From positions 372,001 through 436,000 of the forward strand of contig JASCOV010000002.1 of the NCBI GenBank assembly GCA_029960045.1: DNA of 64,000 nucleotides, in the 5' to 3' direction. Shown here in pieces: positions 8,650 through 15,148 of the stretch. Within the stretch, counting starts at the first letter, position 1. The number at the start of each line of letters is the position of its first letter. This DNA comes from Flavobacteriaceae bacterium PS02293. GTDB taxonomy: Bacteria; Bacteroidota; Bacteroidia; Flavobacteriales; Weeksellaceae. The translations under genes and the position numbers were made by a program. The notes beneath the pieces are model-generated. The model ran no database searches, was not told the origin of the DNA, and saw only the letters and a list, made by a program, of their open reading frames with translations.

Positions 8650-10569
8650 ATGAAGAATTTTAGAGGGCAGGAATTTTTTGCCTTAGTTTACAGACTTTTT
8701 TTAGTGTTTTTCTTTTATCAGATTGCCAGATTCTTATTTTGGTTTTTCAATCAGGAATTGGTGAAAGTGGATGGGATTTCAGAATATTTCAAACTTTCTT
8801 ATTACGGAACTGCGTTTGACACGACTGCAATCTTGTATGTAAATGCAGTTTTCATTCTTTTAAGTATCATTCCGATTGTCATTAATACAAAAAAAAGCTA
8901 TCAAAAATTTCTGTTCTTTTGGTATTTCATTACAAATGGAATTGCATATTCTTTCAACTTTGGTGATATTATTTATTACAGATTCAGTCAGGCGAGATTT
9001 ACCTCTGCAGCGTTTTCTGTTGCAAAGAATGAAAGTAATATCGGAAAAGTCTTTCTGAACGCAGTTTTACAAAATCCGTTTGTGATTATTTTTTTCATTT
9101 TAATGATGCTCTTGTGGATTTTCCTTTACAAAAAACTAAAAGTAGAAGAGAATAAGCCGGAGAATTTAATTACATATTTTGCTTCTTCGATTGTGATTTT
9201 ATGTGTGACTGCACTTTTAGTTGTTGGCGGAATACGTGGCGATTTCAAACATTCTACACGACCGATTAATTTGGTTGATGCGAATAAACACGTCAGCAAT
9301 CCACTTCAAGGAAATCTTGTTCTCAATAGTGTTTTCTCATTTTTCAGAACCATTAATACAAATAATTTCAAGCTCGTTCATTTTGTTGATGAAAAATTCA
9401 TTGAGAAAGAAATCAAGCCATATAAATTATACGAAAGAGAAGTCGAGCAAAAACCAAACGTTGTAATTTTCATTATGGAAAGTTTCGGGAAAGAATATTC
9501 CGGAGCTTTTAATAGAAATACAGATATTAAGGATTTTGTTTCCTACACACCATTTCTTGATAGTTTGGCTAATGAAAGTTTGATTTTCACTAATGCTTTT
9601 GCAAATGGAAGACAGTCAATCCACGGAATGAGTTCTGTGCTCGCTGGAATCCCAAGTTTGACAGATGCTTTCACGAGTTCGCCTTATTCTAATCAGAAAA
9701 TTCAATCTATTGTTTCGGTTTGTAATGATATGGGTTATGATACGAGTTTCTATCACGGAGCACCAAATGGCTCGATGGGTTTTCAAGGTTTTGGAAATAT
9801 TTTGGGATTCAAACATTATTTTGGAAAAACAGAATATAATAATGATGAAGATTTTGATGGAATGTGGGCAATTTGGGACGAACCGTTTTTCCAATATTTT
9901 GTGAAGAATATTGGGAAAAAGCAACCATTTATGTCCACAATGTTTTCTGCTTCGTCTCACGATCCGTTCAAAGTTCCGGAGAAATATCAGAACAAGTTCA
10001 AATCCGGACCATTGCAAATCCACGTTCCTATACAATATACAGATTATGCTTTGAAGAAATTCTTCGAAACGGCAAGCAAACAACCTTGGTATCAAAATAC
10101 AATTTTCGTCATTACAGCAGATCATACCAATCAAATCCATTATGAGGAATATCAAAAGGCGATGAACAGATTTGCGATTCCACTTTTGTTTTTCTCTCCA
10201 AATCCAAAATATAATCTTAAAGGTGTTGATGATAGATTTGCTCAACAAATCGACATTTATCCAACTTTAGCAGATTTGATTGGTTATAATAAAAAGATCA
10301 GAAGTTGGGGAAGAAGTTTGGTTTCGGAAAAGAATGAAGATTATATGATTATCCATTCTGATGCTATCAATGAGCAAATTGTGATTGGAAATTATGTTTA
10401 CATTTTTGATGGAAAAGATGTGACAGGAATCTATGAAAAAACCGACTTGGCTCTATCAAAAAATATCATCAGCAAAAATCTTAATCCAGAACAAAAACTC
10501 GGAATAGAAAAAACAAAAGCGTGGTATCAGGATTATATGGATCGTGTGATTAATAGAAAATTGCATTAA
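8650..10569 (+). CDS. LTA synthase-like sulfatase-fold membrane enzyme
   Basis: The N-terminal 220 residues hold five membrane segments. The outer domain has the sulfatase/LtaS fold: 'NVVIFIMESFGKEYSG' (metal ligand Glu), 'NAFANGRQSIHGMSSVLAGIPSL' region with the likely Ser nucleophile in the position where LtaS has Thr, 'FSASSHDPFKVP', and 'VITADHTNQ' (metal ligands Asp/His). LtaS relatives move phosphoglycerol or phosphoethanolamine from membrane lipids to glycans. In a Gram-negative without teichoic acid the acceptor is unknown. TAATTTTG (8638-8645) ends 4 bases before the ATG, again suggesting a leaderless message. Divergent from pssA. Confidence 0.88.
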   Translation: MKNFRGQEFFALVYRLFLVFFFYQIARFLFWFFNQELVKVDGISEYFKLSYYGTAFDTTAILYVNAVFILLSIIPIVINTKKSYQKFLFFWYFITNGIAYSFNFGDIIYYRFSQARFTSAAFSVAKNESNIGKVFLNAVLQNPFVIIFFILMMLLWIFLYKKLKVEENKPENLITYFASSIVILCVTALLVVGGIRGDFKHSTRPINLVDANKHVSNPLQGNLVLNSVFSFFRTINTNNFKLVHFVDEKFIEKEIKPYKLYEREVEQKPNVVIFIMESFGKEYSGAFNRNTDIKDFVSYTPFLDSLANESLIFTNAFANGRQSIHGMSSVLAGIPSLTDAFTSSPYSNQKIQSIVSVCNDMGYDTSFYHGAPNGSMGFQGFGNILGFKHYFGKTEYNNDEDFDGMWAIWDEPFFQYFVKNIGKKQPFMSTMFSASSHDPFKVPEKYQNKFKSGPLQIHVPIQYTDYALKKFFETASKQPWYQNTIFVITADHTNQIHYEEYQKAMNRFAIPLLFFSPNPKYNLKGVDDRFAQQIDIYPTLADLIGYNKKIRSWGRSLVSEKNEDYMIIHSDAINEQIVIGNYVYIFDGKDVTGIYEKTDLALSKNIISKNLNPEQKLGIEKTKAWYQDYMDRVINRKLH

Positions 10570-10733
10570 ACAAAACTGTTTAATATTTGAAATTTCTGTC
10601 AATTGGCTTTATTTATGCTCTGGATAGCAAATAAATCTTGTTTGTTTAAAATTAATTTATATTTTTATCAATATTAATTTAACGTTAACAACGTAAACTT
10701 ATCAAACAACAAACAAACTTAAAATAGAAGACA

Positions 10734-11150
10734 ATGAAAAAATTACTTTTAACATTTGCCTTATCATTCATAGGCGTTTTATCATTCGCTCAAATCGAAG
10801 GGAAATGGAAAACCATCGACGATGAAACCGGAAAACCAAAATCCATCGTAGAGATTTCTAAAGATTCGAAAGGTAAATACGTTGGTAAAATCGTACAATT
10901 ATTGATTAAACCAGAAAATGCAAATTGCGTAAAATGCAAAGATGACCGTAAAGACAAACCATTGATCGGATTGGAAATCATCAGAGGCCTTTCAAAAGAC
11001 GGCAACGAATTCTCTGGCGGAACAATCACAAATCCTAAAGACGGTAAATCTTACAAAACGGAGATCGTAAGAGAAGGAGATGAGCTGAAAGTAAAAGCAA
11101 TCATCTTAGGAATTGCGGTTAAGACGCAGACTTGGCACAAAGTGAGTTAA
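10734..11150 (+). CDS. Secreted DUF2147 family protein
   Basis: The 138-residue protein has a signal peptide (residues 1-19, ending SFAQ) and then the DUF2147 pattern: 'IEGKWKTIDDETGKPKSIVEI', 'GKYVGKIVQLL', a short Cys pair in 'NCVKCKDD', 'LIGLEIIRGL' and C-terminal 'KTQTWHKV'. The fold is a small beta-barrel and the function is unknown. It is probably periplasmic. It is a single-gene unit with its own terminator. Confidence 0.9.
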   Translation: MKKLLLTFALSFIGVLSFAQIEGKWKTIDDETGKPKSIVEISKDSKGKYVGKIVQLLIKPENANCVKCKDDRKDKPLIGLEIIRGLSKDGNEFSGGTITNPKDGKSYKTEIVREGDELKVKAIILGIAVKTQTWHKVS

Positions 11151-11170
11151 GTAAACATTATGATAAATGA

Positions 11171-11197
11171 CAGGCTTCCAGATGGAAGCCTTTTTTG
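11171..11197 (+). terminator. Intrinsic terminator
   Basis: GGCTTCCAGATGGAAGCC forms an 8-bp stem (11173-11190) followed by six Ts. Confidence 0.88.
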
Positions 11198-11327
11198 TTA
11201 TGCAGATAATAAAAAAATTAATACTTTTGTATTTCGAAATTCAACAAAGAACATTTTCATAATCAATTTATCAAATGAAACATCGTGATGTTGCATTTGT
11301 CAATTAAAAAAAAGTAAATATTTTCAA

Positions 11328-12311
11328 ATGAAAGAATATACATTCCGTGAAGTAATTGCTCAGGCTATGAGCGAAGAAATGCGTAAAGACGAATCCATTT
11401 TTCTAGTAGGAGAAGAAGTTGCAGAATACAACGGAGCTTACAAAGCTTCCAAAGGTATGCTGGACGAGTTTGGAGAAAAAAGAATCATAGATGCACCAAT
11501 TGCTGAGCTTGGATTTACAGGAATCGCTGTCGGCGCTGCGATGAACGGGAATCGTCCGATCGTAGAATATATGACTTTCAACTTCTCTTTGGTTGCTATT
11601 GATCAGATCATTAACAACGCTGCGAAAATGTACCAAATGACAGGAGGACAATGGAATATCCCAATCGTTTTCCGTGGGCCAACAGGTTCAGCAGGTCAGT
11701 TGGGAGCAACACACTCTCAGGCTTTCGAAAGCTGGTACGCTAACTGTCCAGGTCTTAAAGTAATCATTCCTTCCAATCCATACGATGCAAAAGGACTTTT
11801 GAAATCAGCTATCCAAGACAACGATCCAGTGATCTTTATGGAATCTGAGCAGATGTATGGCGACAAAATGGAAATTCCTGAAGAAGAATATTACATCCCG
11901 ATTGGAAAAGCAGACATCAAGAAAGCAGGAAAAGATGTGACTTTGGTATCTTGGGGTAAAATTATGAAAGTAGCTTTGCAGGCTGCAGAAGATTTGGAAA
12001 AAGAAGGAATCTCTGTAGAAGTAATCGATCTTAGAACAATCCGTCCTTTGGATTACGATACAATTTTCGAATCCGTTAAGAAAACCAACAGATTGGTAAT
12101 TCTTGAAGAATCTTGGCCATTTGCAAGCATCTCAACCGAGATCACTTATATGGTTCAGCAAAAAGCATTCGATTATTTAGATGCGCCGATCAAGAGAATT
12201 ACAACGCCAGATGCATCAGCGCCATATTCAGCGCCATTATTTGCAGAGTGGTTCCCGAAAGTGGAAAAAGTAAAAGAAGAGATCAAAAATGCTCTTTACA
12301 TCAAAGCATAA
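11328..12311 (+). CDS. pdhB: Pyruvate dehydrogenase E1 component, beta subunit
   Basis: The full-length 327-residue E1 beta starts 'MKEYTFREVIAQAMSEEM', with 'FLVGEEVAEYNGAYKASKG', 'IVEYMTFNF' (the Glu that activates thiamine diphosphate), 'RGPTGSAGQLGATHSQ', and the transketolase C-terminal domain 'VSWGKIMKVAL...DLRTIRPLD'. With the alpha subunit it decarboxylates pyruvate and acetylates the E2 lipoyl domain. Neither the alpha subunit nor E2 is adjacent, so the complex is encoded at more than one locus. Closely related branched-chain 2-oxoacid E1 beta is possible, but the sequence reads as the pyruvate type. It has its own terminator. Confidence 0.92.
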   Translation: MKEYTFREVIAQAMSEEMRKDESIFLVGEEVAEYNGAYKASKGMLDEFGEKRIIDAPIAELGFTGIAVGAAMNGNRPIVEYMTFNFSLVAIDQIINNAAKMYQMTGGQWNIPIVFRGPTGSAGQLGATHSQAFESWYANCPGLKVIIPSNPYDAKGLLKSAIQDNDPVIFMESEQMYGDKMEIPEEEYYIPIGKADIKKAGKDVTLVSWGKIMKVALQAAEDLEKEGISVEVIDLRTIRPLDYDTIFESVKKTNRLVILEESWPFASISTEITYMVQQKAFDYLDAPIKRITTPDASAPYSAPLFAEWFPKVEKVKEEIKNALYIKA

Positions 12312-12316
12312 AACAA

Positions 12317-12348
12317 AACTCCCGATTCATTCGGGAGTTTTTATTTTA
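12317..12348 (+). terminator. Intrinsic terminator of pdhB
   Basis: AAACTCCCGA pairs with TCGGGAGTTT (12317-12340, 4-base loop), then a T-rich tail. Confidence 0.9.
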
Positions 12349-12356
12349 TAGAATAT

Positions 12357-12470
12357 TAGGAGCTTAATCCCGCTTTCCGTTGCAATCTTTTTTGCATCCA
12401 CATTTTCCATTCAATAGAATCAAGAGTCCACGCAAAAAAGGATTTCCACTGCAATCGGGGCTATGGGATT
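12357..12470 (+). repeat. Dispersed structured intergenic element, copy A
   Basis: It starts TAGGAGCTTAATCCCG and ends CGGGGCTATGG. Outer stem: AGC (12361-12363) with GCT (12460-12462) and CCCG (12369-12372) with CGGG (12456-12459), with TTAAT unpaired on the 5' side. Long stem: AATCTTTTTTGC (12384-12395) with GCAAAAAAGGATT (12432-12444), which has one extra G. The same architecture recurs at 50084, 60400 and 62060. Confidence 0.75.
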
Positions 12471-12747
12471 TGTCATCCAATCAACAAGACAGATAAAAAC
12501 AGCAGTTTGTCATTCCGAAGGAATCTCGACAGTCTGGATTCCTCCGGAATGACAATATTCTTTTAACTAAAATTCTAATCTGCAAAATTTGCTAAATCTG
12601 CGAGATGTTTTAAATCTTTGATGAGCGAAGCGCCTTTGCGAACCTTAAAAATATTTTCAATAATGTCAAAAAATCTTAGCGACCTTTGCGTTCAATACTA
12701 TTTTTAAATAATTGTCAATTAATTTTCTTAAAATAACACGCCAAAAA
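12471..12747. other. Non-coding spacer with palindromic repeat and TTTGCG-type repeats
   Basis: No gene is seen. A 17-base inverted repeat with one mismatch lies at 12509-12525 and 12537-12553 (GTCATTCCGAAGGAATC and partner). Further on are the words CTTTGCGAACCTTAAAAA (about 12633) and CTTAGCGACCTTTGCGTT (about 12674), phrases that recur as spacer repeats in this bacterial group. No open frame here has coding character. Confidence 0.6.
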
Positions 12748-12778
12748 TTTGCGAATTAATAAATATTTCCTATTTTTG
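12748..12778 (+). promoter_or_regulatory. rpsU promoter
   Basis: TTTG (12748-12751), exactly 19 bases, then TATTTTTG (12771-12778). This matches the Bacteroidetes TTTG-N19-TAnnTTTG promoter, 23 bases before the rpsU ATG. Confidence 0.8.
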
Positions 12779-12801
12779 CAATCCAAAATGAGATGTAATA
12801 T

Positions 12802-12999
12802 ATGTTAATAATTCCAGTAAAAGACGGAGAGTCTATCGACAGAGCTTTAAAAAAGTATAAGAGAAAATTTGATAAAACCAGAGTTGTAAGAGAACTTAGA
12901 GGAAGACAACAATTTATCAAGCCTTCTGTAACTTTGAGACAATCAAAACTTAAAGCAGCTTACAAACAAAGAAACGCAAGCATCGAAGAACAAGCTTAA
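12802..12999 (+). CDS. rpsU: 30S ribosomal protein S21
   Basis: The 65-residue basic protein reads 'MLIIPVKDGESIDRALKKYKRKFDKTRVVRELRGRQ', which is the S21 pattern at the usual Bacteroidetes length. S21 binds the small-subunit platform and helps initiation. In Bacteroidetes it has been linked to sequestering the anti-SD tail of 16S rRNA; here rpsU itself has no SD in front of it. It heads the conserved rpsU-xerC-hpf order. Confidence 0.96.
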   Translation: MLIIPVKDGESIDRALKKYKRKFDKTRVVRELRGRQQFIKPSVTLRQSKLKAAYKQRNASIEEQA

Positions 13000-13022
13000 G
13001 TTCTTTTTTGCAAAACATAAGA

Positions 13023-13064
13023 AAAATCACTTTCAAATTTATATATTTGGAAGTGATTTTGCAT
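13023..13064 (+). terminator. Probable terminator of rpsU
   Basis: AAAATCACTTTCAAAT pairs with ATTTGGAAGTGATTTT (one mismatch). The T run after it is short, so read-through into xerC is possible. Confidence 0.65.
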
Positions 13065-13074
13065 TTATAGACCT

Positions 13075-13980
13075 ATGATAGAAAGATTCCTGGAGTACAT
13101 AGAAGTGGAAAAAAGATATTCTCCACACACGCTTACCAATTACACAAAAGACCTTTCGGACTTTTCAGCTTTCGTTTTGAAAACAGAAGCAACAGAAGAT
13201 GTGGTTCACGTTCATAAAAAAGTAATTAAAAACTTTATCGTAGAGCTCAGCAATTCAGGACTCAGTAAAAGAAGTATCAATAGAAAGCTTTCCTCACTTC
13301 GCAGTTTCTATATGTTTATGCTCCGTTTGGAAGAGATTAAAGTCTCGCCAATGGAAACCATAGATTCGCTCAAATTCTACGCAGAAAAACGCATTCCGTT
13401 CTCTGTAGAAGAAATGGATACTATGAAAACTGAAATAGAGGAGAAGGGACAAATGACGCTTCTGGAAAAACTTATCATAGAAACACTTTACCAAACCGGT
13501 ATCAGAAAAGCTGAATTGTGCAATCTTCTGCTGAATAACGTCGATTTCTCGAAAAAAGAAATATTAGTCATAGGAAAAGGAAATAAGGCCAGAATCATCC
13601 CAATTGCAGACGAATTACTTTCCGATTATCAAACCTATCTCAATACAAGGCTTCCTGATTCTGAAAACCAACAATATTTTTTCATTAATAAAAAAGGAAA
13701 AAAACTGGGCGAAAAGTTTGTTTATGTAGTCGTTAATAAGTACTTTAGTAATGTCACTTCCAAGCAGAAAAGAAGTCCGCATATTTTGAGACATACTTTC
13801 GCAACCCACATTCTGAATGAAGGAGCAGAGATATCAAAGGTTCAAAAATTGATGGGACATTCCAGTTTGGCAAGTACACAAGTCTATACAAGTGCAAACA
13901 TCGAAAAACTGAAAGAGGTTTATAGAAATGCGCACCCAAGAGAACAAAATAAAACTGATAAAAAAGATAATATGGAATGA
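13075..13980 (+). CDS. xerC: Tyrosine recombinase XerC/XerD family
   Basis: The 301-residue protein has an N-terminal SAM-like core-binding domain (residues 1-90, 'FLEYIEVEKRYSPHTLTNYTKDL') and a C-terminal catalytic domain. The active-site set is complete: Arg144 (GIRKAEL), Lys in 'IGKGNKARIIPI', His236 and Arg239 (HILRH), His262 (MGHSS) and Tyr271 (TQVYT). It most likely resolves chromosome dimers at dif. Its place between rpsU and hpf is conserved in flavobacteria, which argues against a phage integrase. Whether XerC or XerD is the better label is open. Confidence 0.9.
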   Translation: MIERFLEYIEVEKRYSPHTLTNYTKDLSDFSAFVLKTEATEDVVHVHKKVIKNFIVELSNSGLSKRSINRKLSSLRSFYMFMLRLEEIKVSPMETIDSLKFYAEKRIPFSVEEMDTMKTEIEEKGQMTLLEKLIIETLYQTGIRKAELCNLLLNNVDFSKKEILVIGKGNKARIIPIADELLSDYQTYLNTRLPDSENQQYFFINKKGKKLGEKFVYVVVNKYFSNVTSKQKRSPHILRHTFATHILNEGAEISKVQKLMGHSSLASTQVYTSANIEKLKEVYRNAHPREQNKTDKKDNME

Positions 13981-14021
13981 AAATTTACATTTTTATTGTT
14001 TAACCATTTAAAACAGACGTT

Positions 14022-14312
14022 ATGAAGATTACAATTCAGACTGCAGGTGTTACACCGCACGAACCATTAAAAGAAAGAATTGAAAAAAAATTAGGCAAAC
14101 TTGATACCTTTTATGACAAGATTGTGGAAGCAACAGTTTACCTTAAAGTTGAAAATACTACTGAAAAATTAAATAAAACAACTGAGCTTGTTATCAAAGT
14201 TCCGGGTGATGATATCGTCGTAAAGAAGACAAGTGCTACTTTTGAAGAAAGTTTAGACGAATCTGTTGATACAGCTAAGAAACTGTTAATCAAGAAAAAA
14301 GAATTAGCGTAG
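14022..14312 (+). CDS. hpf: Ribosome hibernation promoting factor, short form (HPF/RaiA)
   Basis: The 96-residue S30AE-fold protein starts 'MKITIQTAGVTPHEPLKERIEKKLGKLDTFYDKI' and has the beta strand 'EATVYLKVENTTE'. It lacks the long C-terminal dimerisation domain, so it is the short HPF type. It binds the 30S decoding region and inactivates ribosomes in stationary phase. It lies 41 bases after xerC and is probably co-transcribed with it. Stable RNA promoters begin directly downstream. Confidence 0.93.
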   Translation: MKITIQTAGVTPHEPLKERIEKKLGKLDTFYDKIVEATVYLKVENTTEKLNKTTELVIKVPGDDIVVKKTSATFEESLDESVDTAKKLLIKKKELA

Positions 14313-14340
14313 AAAAAAAATAAGTTTTTTTGTAAAAAAA

Positions 14341-14420
14341 CATTTGTAGGTTTCAAAAAAGAGTCTCATATTTGCACTCGCAAAACGGTAATAACCGCAG
14401 CGCAGAAATATGATCTTTAA
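14341..14420 (+). promoter_or_regulatory. Stable RNA promoter-leader module, copy 1
   Basis: TTTG (14343-14346) is followed 20 bases on by CATATTTG (14367-14374), then GCACTCGCAAAA, a small hairpin CGGT-AATA-ACCG (14386-14397) and TGATCTTTAA (14411-14420), which resembles the boxA antitermination element. Much of the module is repeated at 14494-14577. Confidence 0.65.
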
Positions 14421-14493
14421 TTTGAAACCTATTTTTTTTATTTAAACTAAGCATTTAGATTAAATCGAAAAAAAAATCATTTTTTTTAAAAAA

Positions 14494-14577
14494 ATATTTG
14501 CAGGTTTGAAGAAAAAAGTCTCATATTTGCACTCGCAAAAAGGAAGTAACCTTAACGCAAGATTAACGATCTTTATT
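14494..14577 (+). promoter_or_regulatory. Stable RNA promoter-leader module, copy 2 (tRNA cluster)
   Basis: TTTG (14497-14500), CATATTTG (14522-14529), GCACTCGCAAAA, hairpin AAGG-AAGTAA-CCTT (14540-14553) and GATCTTTA (14568-14575), a boxA-like word. The first tRNA starts 16 bases later. The hairpin differs in sequence from copy 1 but keeps its pairing. Confidence 0.68.
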
Positions 14578-14590
14578 AAAAAAAATAATT

Positions 14591-14664
14591 GCCTCCATAG
14601 CTCAGTTGGCTAGAGCAGCTGATTTGTAATCAGCAGGTCGTGGGTTCGAGTCCCTCTGGAGGCT
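14591..14664 (+). tRNA. tRNA-Thr (TGT)
   Basis: Acceptor GCCTCCA/TGGAGGC, discriminator T. Anticodon stem GCTGA/TCAGC around loop TTTGTAA gives anticodon TGT (14625-14627). T-loop GGTTCGAGTCC-type is present. CCA is not encoded. First of four tRNAs in one transcript. Confidence 0.96.
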
Positions 14665-14683
14665 CATTTTATAAAAAAATACT

Positions 14684-14764
14684 GGGGAGATACCAGAGCG
14701 GTCAAATGGGGCTGACTGTAACTCAGCTGCTTCGGCTACGTAGGTTCGAATCCTGCTCTCCCCA
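14684..14764 (+). tRNA. tRNA-Tyr (GTA)
   Basis: Acceptor GGGGAGA/TCTCCCC. Anticodon stem GCTGA/TCAGC around CTGTAAC gives GTA. It has the long variable arm of a class II tRNA. CCA is not encoded. Confidence 0.96.
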
Positions 14765-14851
14765 CTTTTTTATGAAAAAATTTTTTGCAAGTTCAAAAAT
14801 TTATTTTTAAATTTGCGCACCGTTAACCAACCTTTTTTGGGAACAAAAATT

Positions 14852-14924
14852 GCGAAAGTAGCTCAGTTGGTAGAGCGTCAGCCTTCCAAGCTGAATGTCG
14901 CGGGTTCGACCCCCGTCTTTCGCT
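14852..14924 (+). tRNA. tRNA-Gly (TCC)
   Basis: Acceptor GCGAAAG/CTTTCGC. Anticodon stem TCAGC/GCTGA around CTTCCAA gives TCC. Canonical D and T arms. CCA is not encoded. Confidence 0.96.
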
Positions 14925-14962
14925 CAAAATCACAAACCTCACGGAATGTGATTTTTTTTTAG

Positions 14963-15034
14963 GCCGACTTAGCTCAGTGGTAGAGTGCTTCCTTGGTAAG
15001 GAAGAGGTCACGGGTTCAAATCCCGTAGTTGGCT
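14963..15034 (+). tRNA. tRNA-Thr (GGT)
   Basis: Acceptor GCCGACT/AGTTGGC (one G-T pair). Anticodon stem CTTCC/GGAAG around TTGGTAA gives GGT. The order Thr-Tyr-Gly-Thr before tuf is the same as thrU-tyrU-glyT-thrT-tufB of enterobacteria. Confidence 0.96.
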
Positions 15035-15040
15035 CACAAT

Positions 15041-15071
15041 GTCCCGGATCTGTTCGGGATATTTTTATTTA
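15041..15071 (+). terminator. Terminator of the tRNA cluster
   Basis: TCCCG (15042-15046) pairs with CGGGA (15055-15059), followed by TATTTTTATTT. Confidence 0.75.
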
Positions 15072-15088
15072 AATTAAAACTGTTGTTA

Positions 15089-15130
15089 AAAGAGAAGCCC
15101 AGAATAGATTTCTATTCTGGGCTTCTTTAT
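15089..15130 (-). terminator. Terminator of the DUF4394 gene
   Basis: A perfect 16-bp inverted repeat (15093-15126, AGAAGCCCAGAATAGA and complement, 2-base centre) lies just after the reverse-strand gene. A T4 follows on that strand. It may also stop transcription arriving from the tRNA side. Confidence 0.85.
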
Positions 15131-15148
15131 GTTGAATTAAGACTGTTT

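Noticed and set aside
9616-10248. Open frame of 210 residues on the reverse strand within the LTA-like gene
   Set aside because: It lies wholly antisense to a gene with clear family motifs, has no signal or domain, and its composition is that of a complement of AT-rich coding DNA.
12113-12367. Second-frame reading at the end of pdhB running into the spacer
   Set aside because: It overlaps conserved E1 beta residues and crosses the terminator; no support as a gene.
12341-12801. CRISPR array or small RNA gene in the gene-free gap
   Set aside because: The repeats present are single hairpins, not regularly spaced direct repeats, and no RNA family was recognised apart from element copy A.
13075-13980. 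XerC-like recombinase as a phage or island integrase beside the tRNAs
   Set aside because: The rpsU-xerC-hpf order is a conserved chromosomal arrangement, and no att duplication of a tRNA end was found.
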